From Caproicibacter fermentans (GTDB lineage: Bacteria > Bacillota > Clostridia > Oscillospirales > Acutalibacteraceae): a stretch of DNA of 64,000 nucleotides. A program made the position numbers and the translations under genes. Below, one piece after another: positions 8,709 to 16,722 of this stretch. The stretch's first letter is position 1; each line of letters begins with the position of its first letter. Location of the stretch: the NCBI RefSeq assembly GCF_009746625.1, contig NZ_VWXL01000003.1, forward strand, positions 41,286-105,285, written 5' to 3'. The notes below the pieces were generated by a model, which was given only the letters and a program-made list of their open reading frames with translations, did no database searches and had not been told where the DNA came from.

Positions 8709-10157
8709 TCACATGGATACCTTAATCTTTTTTCTGCTTTCCTTTTCCTGAACTTTTTTTTCAATCTGGGCTTTCTGCTGCGCTTCCCGATCCGCTTTCC
8801 AGTCCGCCCGTTCGCGGCCTTCGCTGTTTTCCCAGATTTCCTTTGCGACGGGCGCCCATGCCTTTGCTGATTCCACACATTTTTCCGTCAGCTGATCCAC
8901 GTTTTCGGGGTGAGCCAGATCCGTGGAGACCGCTCCGGATTTTTTCACGATTTGCGAAAGCCTGCCCGGGTTGTCGAGCAGCGGGCACGGACGGAGCTGG
9001 TTCCGGTTAAACGGCTGGTTTCTGCGGTACTGCATGAACAGCGGCGACCGGTATGCCTCCAGTAATGTCTTTTCATGAATGTTGGAGTCCGCGTAATGGA
9101 TAAAGGCGCAGGGTTCGATATCGCCGTTCGCGTTGATATGAAGATACTGCCTCCCTCCCGCGATGCATCCGTTGACAAATTCTCCGTCGTTCCAAAAGTC
9201 CAGTGTGAACAAGGGCTTTGTTCCGCGGAACTTCCGCACCTGATCGTACATGAATTTGCGCTGGTCCGCCGTTGCCATGAGCTCCGGCTTGGCGTCCACT
9301 CCGACCGGCATGTAAGTGAACAGCCAGGCGAATTTGCATCCCAGCTCGATCAGATGATCGAAATATTCCTCGCTGCCGATGGTTTCCGCATTCTGCCGCG
9401 TATAGCACAGCGAAGCGCCGAACGGAAGCCTTTTGCCTTTGAGAAGCTTCATCGCGCGGATGACGGCCTGATAGGTCCCCTCTCCGCGGCGAAAATCAGT
9501 TTCCTTCTCAAATCCCTCAATACTGATGGCGGGAACAAAATTCTTGACCCGCAGCATTTCGTCTGCAAATTGCTCGTCAATCAGAGTTCCGTTGGTAAAA
9601 GCCAGGAACTCACAGTCGTTGTGTTTTTCACACAGCCTGATGATATCGTCTTTTCTTACCAGCGGCTCTCCGCCGGAGAAAATATACATGTATGTGCCCA
9701 GTTCCTTCCCCTGGCGAACAATGTCGTCCAGAGTATCAAAACTCAGGTTCAGCCGGTTTCCGTATTCCGCCGCCCAGCACCCGATGCAGTGCAGATTGCA
9801 GGCGGAGGTCGGATCCATGAGGATGGCCCATGGTATGTTGCAGTCGTATTTTTCCACGAGCTTGTTTTTTTTCTGACTGCCCAGAATGGCGGAATTGATC
9901 AGAAAATTCTCAAAAGTTTTTCTCCGGACGCTTTCGTCTATATCGGAATAAAGGCTTAGGATAAGACGGTTCCAGTTATTCTCCGGATCCTTAATAAAGC
10001 CGTCAACCATTTCATACGCGCTTTGGTAAAGGCCGTCCCGATCGAATTTTTTCAGCCAGCCGATCAGCTTCGGCACATTTTCCTCCGGATTGCTGTCCAG
10101 GTAGTTCAGCACTTTTTTCAATCCGTAGGACTCCAGCTTCTCGTTTACAGTACCCAT
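8709..10157 (-). CDS. radical SAM/SPASM protein, 482 aa
   Basis: The start is taken as ATG 10157, with AGGAAAGGAAG upstream, rather than the Met 12 codons earlier. Residues 120-127 carry the radical SAM cluster motif C-x3-C-x2-C (CNLHCIGC), followed by FSGGEPL for SAM binding. The second half has a SPASM-like cysteine set (NGCIAGG..., EPCAF, RPCPLLDNP), expected to bind auxiliary iron-sulfur clusters. The last 50 residues are highly charged. Such enzymes modify peptides or cofactors or perform dehydrogenations; no precursor peptide is visible next door. It is a single-gene transcription unit convergent with the glycosyltransferase operon. Confidence 0.85.
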   Translation of the reverse strand: MGTVNEKLESYGLKKVLNYLDSNPEENVPKLIGWLKKFDRDGLYQSAYEMVDGFIKDPENNWNRLILSLYSDIDESVRRKTFENFLINSAILGSQKKNKLVEKYDCNIPWAILMDPTSACNLHCIGCWAAEYGNRLNLSFDTLDDIVRQGKELGTYMYIFSGGEPLVRKDDIIRLCEKHNDCEFLAFTNGTLIDEQFADEMLRVKNFVPAISIEGFEKETDFRRGEGTYQAVIRAMKLLKGKRLPFGASLCYTRQNAETIGSEEYFDHLIELGCKFAWLFTYMPVGVDAKPELMATADQRKFMYDQVRKFRGTKPLFTLDFWNDGEFVNGCIAGGRQYLHINANGDIEPCAFIHYADSNIHEKTLLEAYRSPLFMQYRRNQPFNRNQLRPCPLLDNPGRLSQIVKKSGAVSTDLAHPENVDQLTEKCVESAKAWAPVAKEIWENSEGRERADWKADREAQQKAQIEKKVQEKESRKKIKVSM

Positions 10158-10430
10158 AAAGATCTGCTTCCTTTCCTCATAATCGGCCTGCAAGGGTAAA
10201 ACTTAATTATAAAATAACACGAAATCAATCGACTTGTAACCATACAATTTTATGACAGAGTAAAAAAATCATACAAAATAAGGAAAGTGTCGGGTGAATA
10301 TTTTTCCTCAGTACAAGCTGAAACATCAGATGGATTTTTCCTTTCTGTAAACATTTTTCCGTATGATTTATTCATACTAATACCGAAGAAGTTCTTGGAT
10401 GATACAGCTTTTGCAAACTGGCGGGGAATA
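10158..10430. other. AT-rich intergenic region, no gene
   Basis: The 273 bases between the radical SAM start and the murE promoter contain no convincing gene. An open frame continues upstream of murE through here, but it lacks a ribosome site and spans the murE promoter, so I treat it as noncoding. Poorly matched promoter elements for the radical SAM gene may lie here. Confidence 0.6.
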
Positions 10431-10459
10431 TTGACACAGCCATTTTCTTACGGTATAAT
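10431..10459 (+). promoter_or_regulatory. consensus sigma-A promoter of murE-murF
   Basis: A perfect TTGACA (10431-10436), a 17-base spacer and a perfect TATAAT (10454-10459), placed 47 bases before the murE start codon. This indicates strong constitutive transcription of murE and murF, and shows that translation cannot begin far upstream. Confidence 0.92.
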
Positions 10460-10505
10460 TCAGGAAATTTCATCCATAAAACAATATGACAGCGGAGGCG
10501 TTTTC

Positions 10506-11963
10506 ATGCTTTTGGCGGATTTAATCCGGGATCTGGACTTTACCTGTTCCGGGCGCACGGATCTGGAAATAACGGATGTGGTTTATGATTCGAGACAGGT
10601 GAAACGGGGGAGCCTTTTTATCTGCCTGTGCGGGTCTGCGGTCGACAGCCATCAATTTGCGGGAACAGCGGCAAAGGCCGGCGCTGCCGCGATTGTAGCA
10701 CAGCGCCCGGTTGAGGCCGGCGGTGCGAGCGTCGTTATGGTGCCGGACACGCGCCTTGCCATGGCGCTGATTTCCGCGGCATGGTTCGGGTATCCGGCGC
10801 GCGAAATGACGGTTGTGGGGATTACGGGAACGAAAGGAAAGACCACCGTTTCCTATATGGTCCGGTCGATTCTGGAAACAGCCGGAATCAAGACCGGCGT
10901 CATCGGCACAATCGGAGCGGTGATCGGGGACCGGGTGATCAAAACGGACAACACGACCCCCGAATCCTATGAAATCCAGTCGTATCTTCGATGGATGGCG
11001 GATGAAGGCTGTAAGGCGGTTGTCATGGAGGCATCCTCCATCGGGCTGAGAGGACATCGCTTATCCGGAATCCGATTCGATTACGGGGTATTCACCAATT
11101 TTTCTCCGGACCATATCGGCGGCAATGAGCACAAGGACCTTGCGGAATACATGGCCTGCAAACGTCTGTTGTTCCGTATGTGCAAGATCGGGGTGATCAA
11201 TGTGGACGATGAGAACTGGAGCGGGATCGTGGAAGGGCATACCTGTGCGCTGGAAACTTTCGGCTTTTCGCCGAAGGCCGAGCTGATTGCGGAAAAGGAA
11301 GAGCTTGTTTCGCGCAAGGGGTTTCTGGGGGTCAGGTTCAACCTTTCCGGAAGGCTGAATTTTTCCGGCGTGGAAGTCGGGATTCCGGGCAGGTTCAGCG
11401 TTTACAACGCGTTGGCGGCCGTAGCCGTCTGCCTGCACTTTCCGGTTACGGAACAGAATATCCGCGACGGGTTGGAAAACGTAAAAGTCTGCGGACGTGT
11501 GGAGCCGGTCAAGGTTCCCGGTAATTACACCCTTCTCATCGACTACGCCCACAATGCTCTCGCAATGAGAAATATTCTGGAAACCCTGCGGGAATATCAC
11601 CCGAAAAGGCTTGTCTGCATGTTCGGCGCGGGCGGAAACCGCGCGCGTTCCCGCAGGTTCGAAATGGGGGAGGAAAGCGGAAGGCTTGCGGACCTGTCCG
11701 TTTTAACGGCGGACAATTCACGCGACGAGGACGTGATGGACATCATTGCCGACATTCGCACGGGAATTGACAAAACCGGAGGAAAATACGTCGTCATCCC
11801 AGACAGGAAACAGGCGATCAAATACTGTATGGAAAACGCTCAGGACGGCGACGTGATTGTTCTTGCCGGAAAGGGGCATGAGGATTATCAGGAAATTAAG
11901 GGCGTCAAGTATCATTTGGATGAGCGCGAGGTCGTTGCCGATATTCTAAACGGAAAGCTGTGA
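10506..11963 (+). CDS. murE: UDP-N-acetylmuramyl-peptide synthetase, MurE type, 485 aa
   Basis: ATG 10506 follows GCGGAGG and the consensus promoter. The Mur ligase order is intact: N-terminal UDP-binding domain, P-loop GITGTKGKTT (106-115), DNTTPES, the carbamylated-lysine region HKDLAEYMACKRLLF (K219) and a C-terminal ligase domain with IDYAHN and GKGHE. The enzyme should add the third stem-peptide amino acid to UDP-MurNAc-L-Ala-D-Glu in the cytoplasm. Odd points: the amino-acid selectivity motif, DNPR in diaminopimelate enzymes, reads DNSR (403-406), and the usual GGDRD stretch reads GGNRA. It may be a divergent or second MurE. It is followed 9 bases later by murF. Confidence 0.88.
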   Translation: MLLADLIRDLDFTCSGRTDLEITDVVYDSRQVKRGSLFICLCGSAVDSHQFAGTAAKAGAAAIVAQRPVEAGGASVVMVPDTRLAMALISAAWFGYPAREMTVVGITGTKGKTTVSYMVRSILETAGIKTGVIGTIGAVIGDRVIKTDNTTPESYEIQSYLRWMADEGCKAVVMEASSIGLRGHRLSGIRFDYGVFTNFSPDHIGGNEHKDLAEYMACKRLLFRMCKIGVINVDDENWSGIVEGHTCALETFGFSPKAELIAEKEELVSRKGFLGVRFNLSGRLNFSGVEVGIPGRFSVYNALAAVAVCLHFPVTEQNIRDGLENVKVCGRVEPVKVPGNYTLLIDYAHNALAMRNILETLREYHPKRLVCMFGAGGNRARSRRFEMGEESGRLADLSVLTADNSRDEDVMDIIADIRTGIDKTGGKYVVIPDRKQAIKYCMENAQDGDVIVLAGKGHEDYQEIKGVKYHLDEREVVADILNGKL

Positions 11964-11972
11964 GGGGATTCT

Positions 11973-13340
11973 ATGAAAATGACGGTTTCTGAAATGGTAT
12001 CGGCGTGCGGAGGCCGGCTACTCTGCGGCAGCCCGGCCGCCGAAGTGACGTCGGTTTCAACGGACAGCCGCGAAGTTGCCCCGGGGGCGCTGTTTGTCCC
12101 GATCTGCGGCGAGCGGGTGGACGCACATGAATTCATCCCCTCCGTTCTGGAAGCGGGCGCTGCGGCTGTTCTGACCCAGGAGCATCAGTCGGCGGGCGGT
12201 CCGGGCGCCTGGATCGCCGTCGGCGACACGAAGGACGCGCTCCAGCGCATCGCCGCCGAGTACAGAAAGCGATTTTCCCTGCCGGTTGTCGGCGTCACGG
12301 GCAGCGTGGGGAAAACGTCCACGAAAGAAATGGTGGCCCTGGCTCTTTCGGCGGGGCTGAATGTGATGAAAACCCGCGGGAACAACAACAGCCAGGTCGG
12401 GGTTCCTCTGACGGTGTTCCGCCTTTCCGAAGAATACGGCGCCGCGGTCGTCGAAATGGGGATGAGCGAATTCGGGGAAATGAGCCGGATTACGGAAATC
12501 GCCGCGCCGGATTATGCGGTGATGACAAACATCGGCGTTTCCCACATCGAGCATCTGGGAAGCCGCCGGAATATCTTGGCGGAGAAACTGCATATCACCG
12601 ACCGGTTTCATCCGGGTTCCGTACTGTTTTTAAACGGGGACGATGAAATGCTGCGCGGCCTTGCCGGAACTCTTCCTTTTAAAACCGTTTTGTTCGGAAC
12701 GGGAGAAGACTGCGACTTTCGGGCGGAGGGAATCGAAGCCGCGGGGGAGTCGACCCGTTTCCAATACATGGCTCCGAATGGAGAGGCGGGAGAGGTATCG
12801 CTTCCCATGATCGGAACGCACCATGTTCTCAATGCGCTTGCGGGACTTGCCGTTGCCGATCAGCTCGGCGTACCGCTGGCCGATGCCGCGGCGGCACTTT
12901 CAAACTATCGCGCGCCCGCCATGAGGCAGCAGCTCCGCCGTGCAAACGGCATAACCATCCTGGACGACAGTTATAATTCAAGTCCGGATTCGACAAAAAG
13001 CAGCCTTGGGGTTCTGAAATCCCTGAAAAGCGGAAAGCGGGTGGCCGTGCTGGCCGATATGCTGGAGTTGGGCAGCTATTCCGCCGAAGCACACCGGAAT
13101 GTGGGCGAATTCGCCGCGAATTCCGGCGTAGACGTACTCATCACTGTTGGAGAGCGTGCCGCCCTCATGACGGAAGGAGCGCGAGCCGTCCGCTCCGACA
13201 TGGATTGCCGCGTATGCGGCGATAACCGTCAGGCCTGCGAAGCGCTGAAAACATTACTGAGGCCCGGTGATTCCGTTCTTATTAAGGGCTCCCGTTCCAT
13301 GCACACCGAAGAGATTGTCGCGTTTCTTCTTCATGAATAG
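11973..13340 (+). CDS. murF: UDP-N-acetylmuramoyl-tripeptide--D-alanyl-D-alanine ligase, 455 aa
   Basis: ATG 11973 follows GAGGGG. MurF signatures are present: N-terminal STDSREV..GALFVPICGERVDAHEF, P-loop GVTGSVGKTSTKEM (107-120), GNNNSQVGVPLT, VEMGMSEFGEM, ILDDSYNSSPDS and a C-terminal LADMLELG. It joins D-Ala-D-Ala to the UDP-MurNAc-tripeptide, the last cytoplasmic step before lipid I. It shares the murE promoter. There is no other division and cell-wall cluster gene beside them; the next gene is a secreted cell-wall hydrolase. Confidence 0.95.
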   Translation: MKMTVSEMVSACGGRLLCGSPAAEVTSVSTDSREVAPGALFVPICGERVDAHEFIPSVLEAGAAAVLTQEHQSAGGPGAWIAVGDTKDALQRIAAEYRKRFSLPVVGVTGSVGKTSTKEMVALALSAGLNVMKTRGNNNSQVGVPLTVFRLSEEYGAAVVEMGMSEFGEMSRITEIAAPDYAVMTNIGVSHIEHLGSRRNILAEKLHITDRFHPGSVLFLNGDDEMLRGLAGTLPFKTVLFGTGEDCDFRAEGIEAAGESTRFQYMAPNGEAGEVSLPMIGTHHVLNALAGLAVADQLGVPLADAAAALSNYRAPAMRQQLRRANGITILDDSYNSSPDSTKSSLGVLKSLKSGKRVAVLADMLELGSYSAEAHRNVGEFAANSGVDVLITVGERAALMTEGARAVRSDMDCRVCGDNRQACEALKTLLRPGDSVLIKGSRSMHTEEIVAFLLHE

Positions 13341-13369
13341 GTAAATATTACAAAAACTATTTCCTTTTC

Positions 13370-13388
13370 TTTGTAAAGATATTACAAA
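13370..13388. promoter_or_regulatory. inverted repeat upstream of the NlpC/P60 gene
   Basis: TTTGTAA (13370-13376) and TTACAAA (13382-13388) form a perfect 7-bp inverted repeat with a 5-base spacer. It lies 30 bases past murF and just before the phased TGT array, and could be part of the same regulatory region. Confidence 0.4.
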
Positions 13389-13390
13389 TT

Positions 13391-13467
13391 TGTTCCTGCA
13401 TGTCCTTTTTCTGTTGCAGCTGTTACCTTTATGTGATATTATGTTACTAAATTGTAACAGTTGTTAA
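13391..13467 (+). promoter_or_regulatory. helically phased TGT half-site array with WalR-like box
   Basis: Eight TGT-headed hexamers start at 13391, 13401, 13412, 13421, 13432, 13442, 13453 and 13462, that is every 9 to 11 bases. The best pair, TGTTAC-N5-TGTAAC (13442-13458), fits the WalR consensus TGTWAH-N5-TGTWAH known from Bacillus and Staphylococcus cell-wall hydrolase genes; it can also be read as a TGTTAC/GTAACA inverted repeat. An extended -10, TGA-TATTAT (hexamer 13437-13442), with a weak TTGCAG at 13414-13419 and a 17-base gap overlaps the array. I infer control by an OmpR/WalR-type response regulator. Confidence 0.55.
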
Positions 13468-13495
13468 AAGTTCGTAATCGGAAGAAGGATGCGCC

Positions 13496-14182
13496 ATGAG
13501 ATCAAAACGGGGATTTGTTTTTGTTGCCGCGCTCTTGATGAATTTTGCCTTGTGGGGCGTTTTGGCTTTTCAGGCGGTGCCCGCGTCGGCCGCGGAGGCA
13601 AAGACGGGCGTCGGTCTGTCGGAACATGTTCTGAAGGCCTATCAGGAAGGATGGAAATACCAATACGGGGACTATGGCCAGTATATCGACGGATCCCGTT
13701 CCACCGACTGTTCCGGTCTGGTCAAATCCTATCTTTGGTGGCAGGGTGATGACTGTGACCCGGATCCGGGGCTGATTTCCGTTGCCGGCAGTTCGACTTC
13801 CATGCTCGCCTCAGCGAAAGTGAAAGGCAGCATCGATCTGGCCGATGCTGCCACACTGCCGCGCATTCACGGACTGATTCTTTACAGCCCGGGTCACGTA
13901 GGAGTTTATGTGGGAGGAAATAAATCGGTGGACAACCGTTGTTCCGGAAAGAACATGAAATACGGCAGCGTGATCGGCGGCAGTTATCACTGGACCAAAT
14001 GGTTTAAACTTCCTCAAATCAGTTACCCGGAAAATGGGTTCGTCACCTTTGAAGGGGATCAGTATTATTATGAAAACGGACAATATATAGTCGGCACGTC
14101 GCGTACGATCGACGGGGTGACTTATACGTTTGACGAATCGGGAGTCATGGTGGCATCTGAGCCGGATTTCGCCAAACAGTAA
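13496..14182 (+). CDS. secreted NlpC/P60-type cell-wall hydrolase, 228 aa
   Basis: Start ATG 13496 follows GAAGAAGGA. Residues 1-32 are a signal peptide ending ASA. The mature part has an NlpC/P60 or CHAP-like papain fold with catalytic Cys72 in STDCSGL and His134 in PGHVGVYVGG, expected to cut peptide bonds in peptidoglycan stem peptides. The tail (about 187-222: FVTFEGDQYYYENGQYIVG and FDESGVMV) resembles one aromatic cell-wall-binding repeat. It sits downstream of murE-murF but behind its own regulatory array, and is followed by a strong terminator. The third catalytic residue was not assigned. Confidence 0.85.
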   Translation: MRSKRGFVFVAALLMNFALWGVLAFQAVPASAAEAKTGVGLSEHVLKAYQEGWKYQYGDYGQYIDGSRSTDCSGLVKSYLWWQGDDCDPDPGLISVAGSSTSMLASAKVKGSIDLADAATLPRIHGLILYSPGHVGVYVGGNKSVDNRCSGKNMKYGSVIGGSYHWTKWFKLPQISYPENGFVTFEGDQYYYENGQYIVGTSRTIDGVTYTFDESGVMVASEPDFAKQ

Positions 14183-14203
14183 ATGACAGAGCAAAATTAG
14201 TTA

Positions 14204-14234
14204 CCTGCCGGGTTTTTACCCCGGCAGGTTTTTT
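14204..14234 (+). terminator. strong intrinsic terminator
   Basis: CCTGCCGGG (14204-14212) pairs with CCCGGCAGG (14220-14228), followed by six T. It ends the NlpC/P60 transcript and faces the convergent 3' part of asnB. Confidence 0.92.
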
Positions 14235-14238
14235 AAGG

Positions 14239-14676
14239 TTATAATTCGATTTCAATTTCATATTTTTTCATCCAATAGTTGATCTGCAGAAGATATGCCA
14301 TCATCTGCGGCCCCGCCATCAGCTGCCCGAACCACGGTTTCCCGTAATCCGATTTTTCACTTAGCATTTGCTCAACCGCCGCGGAATTCACCAGAAGATG
14401 AAGCGGCTCCTCCGGATCTTTCATCACTAGGTCCAGTCTGCGGCGGAGAATTCGTTCATATGCGGGGTTATGCGTTTTCGGGTAGGGGCTCTTCCGGCGT
14501 GTGCGGACGTCTTCAGGCAGCCAGGGGCGGGCGGCGTCCCGCAGAAGACCCTTCACGACATTGTCGGGACATTTGTAGCTCCAGGGGGCGTTGAAAACAT
14601 ACTCCACAATCCGGTGGTCCGCATAGGGGACGCGGACCTCAAGTCCGCTTGCCATGCTCATGCGGTCTTTGCGGTC
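14239..14676 (-). pseudogene. asnB: 3' part of asparagine synthetase asnB, separated by the prophage
   Basis: This piece encodes the last 146 residues of a glutamine-dependent asparagine synthetase. Reading inward from the junction it gives DRKDRMSMASGLEVRVPY, the conserved synthetase segment, then continues to a normal C-terminus. It has no start or ribosome site of its own; the Met at 14661 is internal. The missing upstream part lies at 51237-52655 on the same strand. The shared GTCC at 14674-14677 marks the junction with the inserted element. As it stands the fragment is probably not translated. Confidence 0.9.
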
Positions 14677-14677
14677 C
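14674..14677. other. left attachment-site core (GTCC)
   Basis: GTCC here and at 51237-51240 is the only sequence common to both junctions. Left of it is asnB; right of it is element DNA. Serine integrases need only a short shared core, so a 4-base identity fits. Joining the two sites restores CTG-CTG-GAC-CGC-AAA-GAC, encoding LLDRKD. Confidence 0.8.
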
Positions 14678-15001
14678 CATAGAGTTAAGATTTGCTAAGT
14701 AAGTAAAAATTTAACAGTTTGTCCATGCAAACGCCGCCATTCCTGAAGTTTTGATTCCTAAAACCAATCCCCTGTTGTGGACAAACGAGCATGTCCTCCA
14801 AATGCTTTGATTCACAGTACCGAACGAACCCGCAAAATCCTATCAAAGGTAGTATAGCTCTGAAAGGCAGGAACATCAAGTGGATGCGAAAGAATCGCCG
14901 GATGGAATTTTCTACATAATTTTGACGGACTTCACCCGCATTGTTCTAAAGGGCAAAAATCAGGTGTTCCATCTGCAATATTGCGCTTTGCTTTTCAGCT
15001 G
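14678..15001. other. left end of prophage, no supported gene
   Basis: The 324 bases between the left core and the tail gene contain only a weak 64-codon minus-strand frame (14685-14879) without a good ribosome site. A holin and endolysin would be expected here, downstream of the tail genes, but none is present. A short GCAATATTGC palindrome lies near 14978. Confidence 0.6.
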
Positions 15002-16711
15002 TTACGATCCATAGATTGCGAGCCAGTGGATTCCCCAGTTTACACCTGAGGATGTGACCTCATTGGTGATTTTGACTGTGAACCCGGTCGTACTTGTGCT
15101 TTTGATGACGCAGTAGCCAAAGCCGTTCGTGTTGAACGACGTCAGAACATACGGAACCACCGGTAAAGTCGTTCCGAAGCTGATGTTGATATCCGCCGAG
15201 TAGTAGATGGAACCGTAGGCCGTCTGTGTGGCAGTGGTCCCGGAAGCCGCGCCGCGCAGAATGTGCAGCCCGCCCACGGTATCGGCGCTGGGATGATAAC
15301 CGTCGTTGTAGGCTTTGGAACCGGAGATATAAACGTCGCCGCTGACGTCCAGCGCCCCGTTTTCCGGGATTTTGTTGATGCCGATCTGTCCGTCGCGGAT
15401 GGAAAAGACCGGCTTTGCCGTAGGCAGCAGGGCCGGTTGTGTGGTTGAAGTATAATAGTCGGAGGCCACGATCTCAAAGTTGAACGACGAGTTGATATTG
15501 AAGTTCCCGATGCTGGCATTGAACGAGAAATCGCCGCCGCTCACGGTCGGCGTGACGGTAACGTAATTGCTCCATGTGCTGGAAGAAGTTGTCTTGTACC
15601 GGTATTTCAGGGAATACTGGCTTTTCATTACCATGTAGGCCGCGTATGTCCCGGCGCATTCCAGCACCGTTCCGGCTTCGATGTTGTTCACGCGCGAGAG
15701 TGAAACGGAAGAAATCACCGGCGGGGAATAGGGAATGGTTGAAATTGCTGCGCTCTGCTGAGCAGTGTTGCCCCGGCTGTCCACGACGGTCACGATCAGA
15801 CTGTCGCTCGCAGGTACGGTGCCGAAGCTGATGACATTGGAACTGCTCGTTACCGTCTTGGAGCCGTACTGTATTCGGTAGGAAGAAACCGTCGCGTAAT
15901 TCTGTGCCGCCGCGCCGGTCACGGTCACCCGGAGATTCGATTTTGTCTGGACGATCTGGGAAGAATCGCCTGTCAGCGCGACGGTATTGGAATCCACATC
16001 GGCATAGGAAAAATTGGTGAACGACGGATTGCTGTTTACCACATGGGCCGTAATTCCCAGTTCCGTGTATCCGACCACGCTGCCGCCCGCGTCGTAGGTG
16101 ATGAGTCGCAGCGTGCCGGTTCCGGTGTTCGTGTTCGGAATCTGCTGGTACATGGCCGAGGCCCACCCAGAGGTGTTCCAAACATAGCTGTCGGTAATAT
16201 CGTAGGTGATCGTTGTAGCATAGCCGCCGAAATACAAATTCAAGGCATGTGTGAAGGAAATACTCCTCCGGTTCGTGTAGATTGTAATGGAACTTCCGAT
16301 ATTGAAAGAACCGGAGGATGCCGTGATTTGGCTCGCCCTTGGAATCGTTGTCAGTGTGATGTTCTGGGAAACGCTGAGATTTTCCAGCTTTGAGGTGACG
16401 CTGGAACTGAAGAATCCGGCGATGTTGACAATTTTGGTACCGTCGGCATTGTGCACGACGGTTGCGGTAACGGTGCTGCCAATCTGTATCCAGCTCGACC
16501 CGATGGTGAAGCCCGCCGTGTATGTCATAGCCCGAGCGCCGTTGATATTAATATACGCGGTACAGGAATCGGCATACGACGGTCCGTAGCTGTCGCGGTG
16601 AACATACAGGGAAGCGGTGATCGTCGACGTGTTCGCGGAGATATTCTGGGTGTAGGAATACACAACCTTAATCTGCGATCCGTTCTGCAGGGCGCTTACG
16701 ATTTCACTCAT
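15002..16711 (-). CDS. phage tail/receptor-binding protein, DUF859-like, 569 aa
   Basis: ATG 16711 follows AGGGAG. The protein is rich in Ser, Thr and beta structure with no charged cytoplasmic features. It starts like DUF859 siphovirus proteins (SQIKVVYSYTQN, HNADGTK, TIPRAS), has Ig-like middle repeats, and ends in a domain with SADINISFGTTLPVVP and NWGIHWLAIYGS, which resembles an H-type lectin fold. It is the last gene of the tail module, where host-binding baseplate proteins usually lie. I infer binding of host-surface carbohydrate. Confidence 0.7.
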   Translation of the reverse strand: MSEIVSALQNGSQIKVVYSYTQNISANTSTITASLYVHRDSYGPSYADSCTAYININGARAMTYTAGFTIGSSWIQIGSTVTATVVHNADGTKIVNIAGFFSSSVTSKLENLSVSQNITLTTIPRASQITASSGSFNIGSSITIYTNRRSISFTHALNLYFGGYATTITYDITDSYVWNTSGWASAMYQQIPNTNTGTGTLRLITYDAGGSVVGYTELGITAHVVNSNPSFTNFSYADVDSNTVALTGDSSQIVQTKSNLRVTVTGAAAQNYATVSSYRIQYGSKTVTSSSNVISFGTVPASDSLIVTVVDSRGNTAQQSAAISTIPYSPPVISSVSLSRVNNIEAGTVLECAGTYAAYMVMKSQYSLKYRYKTTSSSTWSNYVTVTPTVSGGDFSFNASIGNFNINSSFNFEIVASDYYTSTTQPALLPTAKPVFSIRDGQIGINKIPENGALDVSGDVYISGSKAYNDGYHPSADTVGGLHILRGAASGTTATQTAYGSIYYSADINISFGTTLPVVPYVLTSFNTNGFGYCVIKSTSTTGFTVKITNEVTSSGVNWGIHWLAIYGS

Positions 16712-16722
16712 ACGGTTTCTCC

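Noticed and set aside
9075..9959. Long plus-strand frame (294 codons) inside the radical SAM gene
   Set aside because: Antisense shadow of a gene with clear motifs; similar shadows occur opposite most GC-rich genes here.
10287..10505. Open frame extending murE upstream by 73 codons
   Set aside because: It spans a perfect sigma-A promoter, has no ribosome site, and MurE homologues start at the ATG with GCGGAGG (10506).
14685..14879. 64-codon minus-strand frame at the prophage left end
   Set aside because: No good ribosome site, composition unlike phage genes, lies in the attachment region.
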